Shown: in pieces, positions 42,724 to 51,523 of the stretch
Position numbering within the stretch: position 1 is the first letter of the stretch
Layout: each line of letters opens with the position of its first letter
NCBI GenBank assembly: GCA_034670065.1
Contig: JAXMOG010000003.1
Span: 310,001 to 374,000 of the forward strand
Source: Mesobacterium_A sp034670065
GTDB taxonomy: Bacteria; Pseudomonadota; Alphaproteobacteria; Rhodobacterales; Rhodobacteraceae
Length of the DNA: 64,000 bases
Direction: 5' to 3'
Made by a program: the position numbers and the translations under genes
Notes under the pieces: generated by a model
What the model was told of the DNA's origin: nothing
What the model saw: the letters and a program-made list of their open reading frames with translations, nothing else
Database searches by the model: none

Positions 42724-43647
42724 CTATGCAACAGCAGGAATTTCGCTGCGCTGAACGCCAGAACCCGGCAAACGCGACACCATATCCGCCGAACAATCGC
42801 TAAAGCGAAACGCCTTGGGTGACGCAAATAACGCATGCAGCAACATGTTGGTCATCGCGTGTCCAGCACGGTGCCCTTCGTAGTGGCCCAGAATCGGCGC
42901 GCTTGCCAAAGCCAGATCGCCCAAAGCGTCCAGCATTTTGTGGCGCACGGGCTCGTCCTCGTGGCGCAACCCGCCAGGGCTGACAATGGAATCACCATCA
43001 ACGACAACCGCGTTTTCACCCGGAACACCGCCAAGCGCCAAGCCGTTGGCCTGCATCATGGTCACATCCGCCTGACGACAGAAAGTGCGGCTGTCACACA
43101 GTTCACGCACAAAAGCGCCGTTGCGCAGGTTAATACTCTTTTCCTGCGTACCAATCGCGGCGTCTGGAAAACTGATGTGGAACCGCATGCTCATGCCACG
43201 GCTGGGTTGCAGCATGGCCCATCCACCATCTGTGCTTACTTTGACCGGGCGCAAAATTTCCAAAACCTGCACAGGGGCGTTCAACGTTCTCAGACCTGCG
43301 CGCAGAAACCCGCGTACAAAGGTTACGGAACTGCCATCCAGAATCGGAACTTCGGGGCCGTTAATCTCAACCAGCGCATTGTGGATGCCGCAGCCCGCAA
43401 AGGCCGCCATCAGATGTTCTACAGTAGAAACAGACACACCGGCGCTGTTCACAAGCTTCGTACACAAAGGAGAACGCTCAACCAGATCCCAACGCGCCGG
43501 AACCATATTATCGCCCAAACGGATGTCGATCCGCTTGAAGCAGATACCGTGCCCTGCGGCGGCTGGTTTTACTGTCATCCGGACGGGCTGACCTGTGTGA
43601 AGGCCCATGCCGTTAAATGTCAGAGATGCTTTCAGCGTCGTCTGCAA
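42724..43647 (-). CDS. lpxC: UDP-3-O-acyl-N-acetylglucosamine deacetylase LpxC
   Basis: Committed step of lipid A synthesis. It has 307 residues. Zinc and catalytic residues are in STVEHLMAAFAG, HKMLDALGDLALA and GHRAGHAMTNML. The start is taken as TTG 43647 because AAGGGGA lies upstream and the conserved N-terminus (QTTLKASLTFNGMGLHTGQP) begins there; an extension to 43686 adds 13 unlike residues. It follows ftsZ, after a strong terminator, in the usual alphaproteobacterial order. Confidence 0.95.
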   Translation of the reverse strand: MQTTLKASLTFNGMGLHTGQPVRMTVKPAAAGHGICFKRIDIRLGDNMVPARWDLVERSPLCTKLVNSAGVSVSTVEHLMAAFAGCGIHNALVEINGPEVPILDGSSVTFVRGFLRAGLRTLNAPVQVLEILRPVKVSTDGGWAMLQPSRGMSMRFHISFPDAAIGTQEKSINLRNGAFVRELCDSRTFCRQADVTMMQANGLALGGVPGENAVVVDGDSIVSPGGLRHEDEPVRHKMLDALGDLALASAPILGHYEGHRAGHAMTNMLLHALFASPKAFRFSDCSADMVSRLPGSGVQRSEIPAVA

Positions 43648-43830
43648 TGTGTCGTCCCCTTGTATAACGAAGGCAAATATCCCCAAACGCCTCCGTCCAA
43701 TTGAGGACTTAGTTAACTTTCTGGGGACAATCCCTCAAATCACTCTTTGTAACCTGATGAAATATGGCGCCCCAAAAGATGCGCGAAACCTTGCCTAAAT
43801 GGCAAAAACCCTGCGCAACCCCCTGTTTAA

Positions 43831-43863
43831 AAACGAAAAAAGCCCCCGGCGAACCGAGGGCTT
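43831..43863 (-). terminator. intrinsic terminator after ftsZ
   Basis: AAGCCCCCGG (43840-43849) pairs with CCGAGGGCTT (43854-43863) with one mismatch and loop CGAA. The A-rich tract at 43831-43840 gives a U-run on the minus strand. It lies 20 bases after the ftsZ stop and separates ftsZ from lpxC. Confidence 0.87.
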
Positions 43864-43883
43864 CTGAAATCTATGATCCGGCG

Positions 43884-45461
43884 TTAGTTTGCCTGACGAC
43901 GCAGGAATGCTGGAATTTCAATCCGTTCCTGGTCTGGATCCTTGTCATCATGCTGTGCCGGTGCCTGTTGTGAGACGGGCGGCTGACGACGCTGAACCGG
44001 CGCCTCTGCTGCATTATGACCAGTCATGCGGTTGATCAGCGAGTTGATTCCGCCAAAACGAGACTGACGATCATCATCCTCTGCCAGAACAGGACCACGT
44101 GGCTGACCATGGGTCGCAGCGGCTTGCAAACGCGCCATGGTTTCGGGCGAAGGAGTGCCGCCTGTGGCGTAACGTGGCGCAGGCATTTCCTGCTCAGCTT
44201 CAATCGAATCAATGGCCTGTGGTCCCGGCGCATATGCGGGCGGAGGCAGGTCTTCTTCGATAACAGCGGTTGCCCGCTCTGCTTCGGCGCGACGTTGCTG
44301 CGAGGCAAAGAAAGATGGCAGCTCTTCTTCGGCTGCTTCAGCTTGATACCCCTGATCGGCCGTGTGCTGGTTTTCAAACAAGCTAGGCTCTTCGGTGGTT
44401 TGCGCTGCGTACTCTTCCGCTGGCTCTTCAACTGGTCTGCTGGCCAAAGGCTGCGCCAAAGAACGGCGGGCTACCGGCGTTTCCAACAGTTCTTCCGAAG
44501 CGTCGATACCGGTGGCCACAACGCTGACACGCATCAGGCCTTCCATAGTGTCGTCCATCGTGCTGCCGACGATGATATTGGCGTCTGCATCCACTTCTTC
44601 GCGGATACGGTTGGCCGCTTCGTCCAATTCGAACAGGGTCAAATCGTTGCCGCCGGTGATATTGATCAGAACGCCTTTGGCGCCCTTCAGGCTGATCTCG
44701 TCCAACAGCGGGTTGGCGATGGCCTTTTCGGCGGCCTGAATGGCGCGATCTTCGCCTTCAGCCTCACCAGTGCCCATCATGGCTTTGCCCATCTCATCCA
44801 TCACCGCGCGAACATCGGCGAAGTCGAGGTTGATCAAGCCGGGGCGAACCATCAGGTCAGTCACGCCCTTCACACCTTGGTACAGAACGTCATCGGCCAG
44901 CGAGAACGCTTCGGTAAAGGTGGTCTTCTCATTCGCAAGACGGAACAAGTTTTGGTTTGGAATGATGATCAGGGTATCAACGACCTTTTGCAGAGCATCG
45001 ATGCCGTCTTCGGCCTGCTTCATGCGCTTGCCGCCCTCAAACTGGAACGGCTTGGTCACAACACCTACTGTCAGAACACCCATTTCACGGGCTGCCTGCG
45101 CGATGATCGGCGCGGCACCCGTGCCGGTGCCACCGCCCATACCAGCTGTGATAAAGCACATGTGTGCCCCTGCCAGATGGTCGATAATCTGCTCCAGGCT
45201 TTCTTCGGCGGCGGCTGCGCCAATCGTCGCTTTCGCGCCAGCGCCCAATCCTTCGGTGACTTTGACACCCAGCTGCACCTTGTTGGGTGCATGGCTTTGC
45301 TGCAACGCTTGCGCGTCGGTGTTTGCAACGACGAAGTCTACACCCGCCAGTAGCTTTTCAATCATGTTGTTAACGGCATTGCCGCCAGCCCCACCGACAC
45401 CGAAGACCGTAATACGCGGTTTTAATTCTTCGTGTCCGGGCACCGATAGATTCAAAGTCAT
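43884..45461 (-). CDS. ftsZ: cell division GTPase FtsZ
   Basis: Tubulin-like GTPase that forms the Z-ring. It has 525 residues from ATG 45461. The GTP-binding signature is GMGGGTGTGAAPIIAQ, with the N-terminal FGVGGAGGNAVNNMI. A long variable acidic linker (about 320-500) is typical of alphaproteobacteria, and the C-terminal conserved peptide reads RIEIPAFLRRQ, the partner-docking site. It is separated from ftsA by 176 bases with room for a promoter. Confidence 0.97.
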   Translation of the reverse strand: MTLNLSVPGHEELKPRITVFGVGGAGGNAVNNMIEKLLAGVDFVVANTDAQALQQSHAPNKVQLGVKVTEGLGAGAKATIGAAAAEESLEQIIDHLAGAHMCFITAGMGGGTGTGAAPIIAQAAREMGVLTVGVVTKPFQFEGGKRMKQAEDGIDALQKVVDTLIIIPNQNLFRLANEKTTFTEAFSLADDVLYQGVKGVTDLMVRPGLINLDFADVRAVMDEMGKAMMGTGEAEGEDRAIQAAEKAIANPLLDEISLKGAKGVLINITGGNDLTLFELDEAANRIREEVDADANIIVGSTMDDTMEGLMRVSVVATGIDASEELLETPVARRSLAQPLASRPVEEPAEEYAAQTTEEPSLFENQHTADQGYQAEAAEEELPSFFASQQRRAEAERATAVIEEDLPPPAYAPGPQAIDSIEAEQEMPAPRYATGGTPSPETMARLQAAATHGQPRGPVLAEDDDRQSRFGGINSLINRMTGHNAAEAPVQRRQPPVSQQAPAQHDDKDPDQERIEIPAFLRRQAN

Positions 45462-45637
45462 CCCTATGTCCGCCTGTCCAATATTTACGCCCCTGCCGGA
45501 GCTACACTTCGCCTGATCCCCCAAGGTTTACCGATCAATCTTCTGAACGTCACGCAAAAAACACCAATTTTGTACCATATCTGGCCATCTAATTGACATG
45601 GTAGGCCGTATTTTGCCGGTCGCTCAACATCTTGCGA

Positions 45638-46969
45638 TCACCAATTGTCACGAAACCAGCGCATCGCACGCTTCAGCGAACGCACCGGATATCTATCTGC
45701 GGGGATTTCAAAGTCCCACCACTCATCTTGTGGGTGTGCTGCAAAAAGGCACAAGCCGACTGCGCTGGCGAATCCCGGCCCAGTGGCCGCCTGTGGCAAA
45801 CCATGGACCCGCATCGGCCGTCCCAGTCTGACCTGCTGACCCAGAATGCGGCTGGCAAGGCCGTCTAATCCCGGAATCTGGCTGGCCCCACCCGTCAAAA
45901 CGATTTGCTGACTGGGAAGATGATCAAACCCTGCGGCATCCAGCCGAGCGCGCACATCTTCCAAAATTTCTTCAACCCGTGGCCGCATGATCCCGATCAG
46001 TTCAGCCCGGCTGACGGTGCGGCGGTCCCGCTCCCAATCTCCGGTGTCGCTGTTGATTTCGATCATCTCAGAATCATCTCGCCCGGTGGCCACAACGCCG
46101 CCGTGAAACGTCTTGATCCGTTCAGCCACAGCGTTGGGCACCTGAAGCCCCAACGAAATGTCGCCTGTAACGTGCTCTCCGCCCATGCGCACGGAATCCG
46201 AATAAATCATGTGCTTGCGCATGAAAATGGAGACGCCGGTGGATCCACCGCCCATATCAATACAGGCCGCACCCAATTCCTGCTCGTCTTCAACAAGCGC
46301 CGAAACACCGGACACATAAGCCGAATTGGCCAGTCCGGCCAATTCCAGATCACAACGCTTAATGCAATGTGCCAGGTTTTGAATTGCCTGCCCGTCAATT
46401 GTCAGCATGTGCATATCCGCAGCCAGCGACTGGCCAACCTGCCCACGCGGATCCGCCAGACCAGAGCGATGGTCCAGCGCAAAGTTCACCGGCTGAGCGT
46501 GCAAAACCTCACGCCCATGGCCAATGTCGGGCACCTCGCAGGCAGACAATACCCGCGCGATATCTTGCTCTGACACGCTTTGCCCAGCGACATCGATCTG
46601 ACCATCCAGACCATAGCTGCGCGGATGCGCGCCCGAGAAACAGGCAATCACATGGTCCACGCGAATTTGTGCCATCTTCTGCGCGGCCTGAACCGCAGTA
46701 CGAATGGCACGCTCTGCCTCGGCCATGCCGTCGACATCACCAAAACGCACCCCCCGAGACCGGGTGGTCGCAGCGCCAATCACACGGAAACCAGCCTGCC
46801 CGGCAAGTGAGCCGATCCCCTCTTCTTCAACATCACCGCTTCCGTCGAACCGCAGCACAAGACAGGCAATCTTCGATGTTCCCACATCCAGAATTGCAAT
46901 CACACCGCGCTGCATCGCCGCCTGACGCATGTGCCGCATGGCCCGCTGAGAGTGGTAAAGCTCGATCAT
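45638..46969 (-). CDS. ftsA: cell division protein FtsA
   Basis: Actin-like membrane tether of the Z-ring. It has 443 residues. ATP-binding motifs are AILDVGTSKIACLVLRF (about 23-39), CIDMGGGSTGVSIF and VLTGGASQIPGLDGL. The C-terminus ends in an amphipathic basic helix (SLKRAMRWFRDNW), the membrane-targeting sequence. The start overlaps the ftsQ stop (ATGA), so translation is coupled. Confidence 0.96.
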   Translation of the reverse strand: MIELYHSQRAMRHMRQAAMQRGVIAILDVGTSKIACLVLRFDGSGDVEEEGIGSLAGQAGFRVIGAATTRSRGVRFGDVDGMAEAERAIRTAVQAAQKMAQIRVDHVIACFSGAHPRSYGLDGQIDVAGQSVSEQDIARVLSACEVPDIGHGREVLHAQPVNFALDHRSGLADPRGQVGQSLAADMHMLTIDGQAIQNLAHCIKRCDLELAGLANSAYVSGVSALVEDEQELGAACIDMGGGSTGVSIFMRKHMIYSDSVRMGGEHVTGDISLGLQVPNAVAERIKTFHGGVVATGRDDSEMIEINSDTGDWERDRRTVSRAELIGIMRPRVEEILEDVRARLDAAGFDHLPSQQIVLTGGASQIPGLDGLASRILGQQVRLGRPMRVHGLPQAATGPGFASAVGLCLFAAHPQDEWWDFEIPADRYPVRSLKRAMRWFRDNW

Positions 46970-47838
46970 TCTTGTTGTTCTCCAAGTTTTTCCGCCTTGG
47001 CTGTCCACAGATGCTTGGCCGCACGTTCTGTCATCCGCACGGTGGGCCGGTCTGGCAGACGCAGATCAACCTGCGCAATATCGCGGTTGAACACGCCGAT
47101 CGCCTCGTCCTTGGCCATCACGCGCTCCAAGGCCAGCACCGCATTATCTTCGGGCAGCAAGATTTTTTGATTTTGGTCCAGCACCAGATCCCAACGCCGC
47201 TCACCCACACGAACCAGCCCGCGCAACCGACCTTCCAACGGGGCAGCAGCCGCCAACAGTGCAATCGCTTCAGACACGGCTTTGTCTGCGCCTTTTCCGG
47301 CGATCAACGGCAACTCTGGCCGCAATTCTCGGGATGTCAGAGGGCCAACCATTTCGCCGGCCGGGTCCAATAACTCCAGACCATCAGAATGGCGCCACAC
47401 AACCGCGGGCACGCGTTCTGCCACATCAACCTGCAAGACCCCACCCTGGGCAATGCGCAAACGGGCAGTTCGCACTGCATCCAGCCCTACAATGGTTTCG
47501 CGCATCACCTTGAGATCCAGATCAAACGAGCTGATCGGGAAGTCGAGTGAGATCACTTCGCGAATGTCTTCAGCGACAGAGGTCGATGCCCCATCAATGA
47601 CCATAAGATTGACCATGAATTCAGGCCGCTGTTCAACTTCGGCCCGTAACTCTGCCACCAGATCAACAAAGGCTTCGCGATTGTCTTCATAAGACAACCA
47701 CCACGTGGCAGCTCCGAACGATAGGGCCATTGGCAAGCCGACGCGCAGGATCAACCGGAAAACCGGCGTCAGCATCAAACGTTCCAACCGATATTTCAGG
47801 CGCGATGGCGCTGGGTCATGCAAATTTATCGCTGACAT
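46966..47838 (-). CDS. ftsQ: cell division protein FtsQ
   Basis: Bitopic division protein of 290 residues. A basic cytoplasmic N-terminus is followed by one membrane segment (about 37-53), then a POTRA domain (VIDGASTSVAEDIREVISLD) and the beta domain (VAERVPAVVWRHSDGLELLD). The GGAGG site lies in the end of ddl, whose last codons overlap the ftsQ start. Confidence 0.94.
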   Translation of the reverse strand: MSAINLHDPAPSRLKYRLERLMLTPVFRLILRVGLPMALSFGAATWWLSYEDNREAFVDLVAELRAEVEQRPEFMVNLMVIDGASTSVAEDIREVISLDFPISSFDLDLKVMRETIVGLDAVRTARLRIAQGGVLQVDVAERVPAVVWRHSDGLELLDPAGEMVGPLTSRELRPELPLIAGKGADKAVSEAIALLAAAAPLEGRLRGLVRVGERRWDLVLDQNQKILLPEDNAVLALERVMAKDEAIGVFNRDIAQVDLRLPDRPTVRMTERAAKHLWTAKAEKLGEQQE

Positions 47839-48746
47839 GACGCATCCTCCACCATCCAGCGGCACAGCTCGCCCAGCGACATGCCAATTTTGCTTGCCTG
47901 TTCTGGCACCAGCGACGTGGCTGTCATGCCCGGCTGTGTGTTGGTTTCCAACAATATCAACCCGTCCAACCCGCGCGTTTCATCCCAGCGAAAATCGGTA
48001 CGGCTGACACCGCGACAGCCCAGCGCGTTATGCGCACGTACAGCGTAATCCATACAAGCGTCGTAAATTTCTTGTGGCACATCGGCTGGAACCACGTGAC
48101 GCGATCCACCGGGGCGGTATTTGGCATCATAGTCGTACCAACCGTCGGTCAGAATATCCGTGACCGTCAGCGCACGATCACCCATCACAGCTGTGGTCAG
48201 CTCTCGCCCGGCGGCAAACGCCTCGACCATCACGGTTTCGGGCATGGATGCACTTAGTTTTGGCGGGGCATTGGCCGCCTCGTGCACGATATACACACCG
48301 ACCGAGGAACCTTCGTTATTGGGTTTGACCACATAGGGAGGCGCCAAAACATGGCCTGCCTCAACCTCGTCCTTCGGGGCCAATCGGCTTTCGACCACTG
48401 GCAATCCATGGGCGCGAAACACATCCTTAGAGCGCTGCTTGTCCATCGCCAAAGCCGAGGCCAAAACACCTGAATGGGTATAGGGCAGGCCCAGCCATTC
48501 AAGAATTCCCTGAACGCAGCCGTCTTCGCCCCATCGACCATGCAATGCATTAAAAACAACATCCGGCGCAGCGTCAGACAGACGGGCCACCAGATCGGCG
48601 CCCGCGTCGATTTCGACGACGTCGTAATGTTCACCTCTCAAAGCGGCGGCGCATTCACTGCCAGAACTCAGCGACACCTCGCGCTCAGCCGAGGGTCCGC
48701 CCATAAGTACCGCCACTTTCGGGATTGTCCTGCTCGACATACCCAA
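47826..48746 (-). CDS. ddl: D-alanine--D-alanine ligase
   Basis: ATP-grasp enzyme making the D-Ala-D-Ala terminus of peptidoglycan. It has 306 residues. Motifs are VAVLMGGPSAEREVSLSSG, NALHGRWGEDGCVQG, VVKPNNEGSSVGV and LLETNTQPGMTATSLVPEQA. An ATG two codons further in is an alternative start. It overlaps ftsQ by 13 bases. Confidence 0.96.
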   Translation of the reverse strand: MGMSSRTIPKVAVLMGGPSAEREVSLSSGSECAAALRGEHYDVVEIDAGADLVARLSDAAPDVVFNALHGRWGEDGCVQGILEWLGLPYTHSGVLASALAMDKQRSKDVFRAHGLPVVESRLAPKDEVEAGHVLAPPYVVKPNNEGSSVGVYIVHEAANAPPKLSASMPETVMVEAFAAGRELTTAVMGDRALTVTDILTDGWYDYDAKYRPGGSRHVVPADVPQEIYDACMDYAVRAHNALGCRGVSRTDFRWDETRGLDGLILLETNTQPGMTATSLVPEQASKIGMSLGELCRWMVEDASCQR

Positions 48747-48830
48747 AACTGCCTCAAAATGTCAGGACCATTCGGCCCAGTTTATTATTGTTCACGACCT
48801 GCCTATGATCGCGGGGCACTTTTTGCGCCC

Positions 48831-49769
48831 TTATTTAGACCCGCCCGGTTCGCCGATGCGTATCACCTCCCACTGTAGCTCTATTCCGCTGTCTAGGAAA
48901 ACCCTTTTTCGGACTTCCTCGCCCAATCCCTCCAGATCAGCGGCGGATGCCTGCCCAGTGTTCACAAGGAAGTTCGGATGTTTGGGCGACATCTGAGCGT
49001 CACCTCGCATGGCGCCGCGCATTCCGGCGTCATCGATGACCTTCCAAGCCTTCAACTCATGTGTGTCATCCGACTGCCCCGTGGAAGAATACCCAGCCGG
49101 ATTCCGGAATGTACTGCCTGCGGTACGTTCTTTTGTGGGCTGCGTGGCATCACGTTTGGCCAATTGGTCCACCATTCGGTCGGTCAACACCTGAGGATTA
49201 CCGTCGGGCGCCTGAAAGGTTGCATCTATCAAAACGCAACCGTCCGGCAGGTCAGAATGGCGATAAGCAAAGTTCAGCTCATCCGCTGTCAGGGTGATCA
49301 ATTCCCCCTGACGCGTGACGGCCCGTGCTGACACAAAGACATCCGCAACATAGGTGCCGTAGCACCCGGCATTCATTCGCACGGCACCACCAATGGCACC
49401 GGGAATGGTCCGCAGAAACGTCAGATCTAATCCGGCCTCTGCGGATTTGCGCGCCACATGCGCATCCAGCGCCGCGACCCCAGCCGTGACGCGATTGCCG
49501 TCAATCTCGATCTGATTGAAACCGCGCCCCATGCGGATAACAACGGCACGAATACCACCATCTCGCACGATCAGGTTGCTGCCCACACCCATCGGGAAAA
49601 CCGGCACATCCTGATCCAAAGCAGCCAGAAAATCCTGCAGATCCGCAATATCGGCGGGCTGAAAGAACCAATCCGCCGGTCCGCCGACACGCAGCCACGT
49701 AAGATCTGCCAAAGAGCGGTTTTCCGTCAGCGTACCGCGAACTGCTGGCATGGTTGGGGTGGTGGGCAT
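48831..49769 (-). CDS. murB: UDP-N-acetylenolpyruvoylglucosamine reductase MurB
   Basis: FAD enzyme finishing UDP-MurNAc. It has 312 residues. FAD-binding blocks are FPMGVGSNLIVRDGG and IPGAIGGAVRMNAGCYG. The catalytic serine is in TAGSTFRNP, and the C-terminal glutamate lies in QWEVIRIGE. It is the most upstream dcw gene present here: murC, which normally precedes it in Rhodobacterales, is not in the window, and a polyphosphate kinase gene occupies the position. Confidence 0.95.
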   Translation of the reverse strand: MPTTPTMPAVRGTLTENRSLADLTWLRVGGPADWFFQPADIADLQDFLAALDQDVPVFPMGVGSNLIVRDGGIRAVVIRMGRGFNQIEIDGNRVTAGVAALDAHVARKSAEAGLDLTFLRTIPGAIGGAVRMNAGCYGTYVADVFVSARAVTRQGELITLTADELNFAYRHSDLPDGCVLIDATFQAPDGNPQVLTDRMVDQLAKRDATQPTKERTAGSTFRNPAGYSSTGQSDDTHELKAWKVIDDAGMRGAMRGDAQMSPKHPNFLVNTGQASAADLEGLGEEVRKRVFLDSGIELQWEVIRIGEPGGSK

Positions 49770-49848
49770 GGCGTTCCTCTCCGCTTCGGCGCGCTCTGAT
49801 TACTCAGTCCGCGACGAATTGGAAAGGCTGCCGGTCCACCGCCCAGGA

Positions 49849-50829
49849 TCAGGCGCCAGTGCGCCGCGTGTCCGGATGCAACGCTGTGCCCAGAATATGA
49901 TCTGCGCGATGAATCACATGTCGCGCGCCACCAACAAGCTGCGGGTCTGGACGTCCAACGATTTTGTGATCCTTGCCCGGATATTCCAGGGTCGACAGAA
50001 AATGGCGCATACAATTCAGACGCGCCCGCTTCTTGTCATTCGACTTGATAACAGTCCAAGGCGAGTCGGCTGTGTCTGTATAGAAGAACATCGCCTCTTT
50101 CGCTTCGGTGTAGTCATCCCATTTGTTCAAGCTGGCCTTATCAATGGGCGACAGTTTCCACTGCTTCAAAGGATCGGTCTCACGGCTTTTGAATCGGCGA
50201 CGCTGTTCGGATTGCGTGACAGAGAACCAGTATTTGTACATCCGAATGCCAGAACGGACCAACATCCGCTCCAAATCCGGTGTCTGACGCATGAATTCCA
50301 AATATTCGGTTGGCTCACAAAAGCCCATCACCCGCTCAACCCCCGCCCGGTTATACCACGAACGGTCATACAGCACGATTTCACCGGCTGTTGGCAGATG
50401 CTCAATATAGCGTTGATAATACCACTGGCCGCGCTCTTGATCGGTGGGCTTGTTCAGCGCAACAACCCGAGCATTCCGAGGGTTTAGGTGTTCGGTAAAA
50501 CGTTTGATCGTACCGCCCTTACCCGCAGCGTCGCGACCTTCGAACAACATAACAAACTTCTGGCCCGTTTCCTGAGCCCAAATTTGCACTTTCAGCAGTT
50601 CAGCCTGCAACTGCGCCTTTTGGCGTTCATAGCTGCGGCGCGACATTTTGGTTTTATAAGGATATGTGCCCGTTTCAAATGCCCGGCGAATTTCATCAGG
50701 CGTTGGCTCTTTAACATGAGGAACCCCCGTAACAGACGATTTGGGCGCTGTTGACGCCTTTGCTGAAACCGGTTCGGACTTACTAACGCCGTTTGCGCGC
50801 GGGTTTTTGTTGGGGGAAAGATCTTGCAT
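49849..50829 (-). CDS. ppk2: polyphosphate kinase 2 (PPK2)
   Basis: Transfers phosphate between polyphosphate and nucleotides. It has 326 residues from ATG 50829 with AGGAGA upstream. Walker A is FEGRDAAGKGGTIKRFTEHL, the lid has QYFQRY-like WYYQRYIEHLPTAGE, and Walker B is LYDRSWYNRAGVERVMGF. An N-terminal disordered tail of about 50 residues (K, S, P rich) precedes the core. It lies in tandem between gapR and murB, with a terminator separating it from gapR. Confidence 0.94.
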   Translation of the reverse strand: MQDLSPNKNPRANGVSKSEPVSAKASTAPKSSVTGVPHVKEPTPDEIRRAFETGTYPYKTKMSRRSYERQKAQLQAELLKVQIWAQETGQKFVMLFEGRDAAGKGGTIKRFTEHLNPRNARVVALNKPTDQERGQWYYQRYIEHLPTAGEIVLYDRSWYNRAGVERVMGFCEPTEYLEFMRQTPDLERMLVRSGIRMYKYWFSVTQSEQRRRFKSRETDPLKQWKLSPIDKASLNKWDDYTEAKEAMFFYTDTADSPWTVIKSNDKKRARLNCMRHFLSTLEYPGKDHKIVGRPDPQLVGGARHVIHRADHILGTALHPDTRRTGA

Positions 50830-50860
50830 CGGCGTCTCCTGATCGTTGATGGATGCGCCA

Positions 50861-50890
50861 ATAATAAAGGCGGCCACTAAGGGCCGCCTT
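50861..50890 (-). terminator. intrinsic terminator after gapR
   Basis: AAGGCGGCC (50867-50875) and GGCCGCCTT (50882-50890) form a perfect 9-bp stem. On the minus strand it is followed by TTATTAT. It isolates gapR from ppk2. Confidence 0.83.
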
Positions 50891-50923
50891 GAGATGCGTC
50901 AAAAACTAAAAATATAGTTGGCT

Positions 50924-51184
50924 TCAGGCCATGCCCAGCGCGGACTTGTACATTTCCATCACCGCTTCTTCTTCGGCGATGTCATCCTGATCGCGTTTGC
51001 GCAGTGCAATTACCTTGCGCATGACCTTGGTGTCATAGCCCCGGCCTTTCGCCTCGGCCATCACCTCTTTCTGCGCATCGGCGATGTCTTTCTTTTCGGC
51101 CTCCAACCGCTCAAACCGTTCAACGAATTGACGCAGCTCTTGCGCGGCGACGCCGTAGTTTCCGTCTGACTGTTGCTCACTCAT
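50924..51184 (-). CDS. gapR: GapR nucleoid-associated protein (DUF2312)
   Basis: 86-residue coiled-coil DNA-binding protein. In Caulobacter, GapR clamps overtwisted, AT-rich DNA ahead of replication and transcription. The family pattern is clear: ELRQFVERFERLEAEKKDIA, then EVMAEAKGRGYDTKVMRKVI, then LRKRDQDDIAEEEAVMEMY. It lies alone, with a terminator on its 3' side. Confidence 0.93.
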   Translation of the reverse strand: MSEQQSDGNYGVAAQELRQFVERFERLEAEKKDIADAQKEVMAEAKGRGYDTKVMRKVIALRKRDQDDIAEEEAVMEMYKSALGMA

Positions 51185-51307
51185 CTTTAGCCTCCTGCCG
51201 ATTTCAGCATTGAGTATCCCCGCCCCCGACGCGCTTCAAGGGGTTGCGAGGGTGGTTTTATTGAATTATCGCGCCCACACCGCCGTACCTGAAACAAGGA
51301 GAGCCCC

Positions 51308-51523
51308 ATGGACGTGCTGATCTGGACAGGAGCCGCCATCTCGCTGTTGGGCCTGATTGGGCTGATCTACAGCATCGTCAAGGTCGCTCGGGCCCGACGT
51401 GCAAACCTGACAGATGAAGAACTGCGCGAGGCCGTCAAGAAAGTCGTTCCATTGAACATGGCCGCTTTGTTCGTATCGGTCATCGGCCTGATGCTGGTGA
51501 TCGTCGGGATCTTCTTGGGCTGA
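51308..51523 (+). CDS. small two-TM membrane protein, unknown function
   Basis: 71 residues: TM1 about 4-26, a charged loop (KVARARRANLTDEELREAVKK), TM2 about 49-69. AAGGAG lies before the ATG. Its stop is immediately adjacent to that of the convergent fadJ-like gene with no gap. The function is unknown. Confidence 0.8.
   Translation: MDVLIWTGAAISLLGLIGLIYSIVKVARARRANLTDEELREAVKKVVPLNMAALFVSVIGLMLVIVGIFLG

Noticed and set aside
44016..45353. 445-codon open frame on the plus strand
   Set aside because: Antisense to ftsZ.
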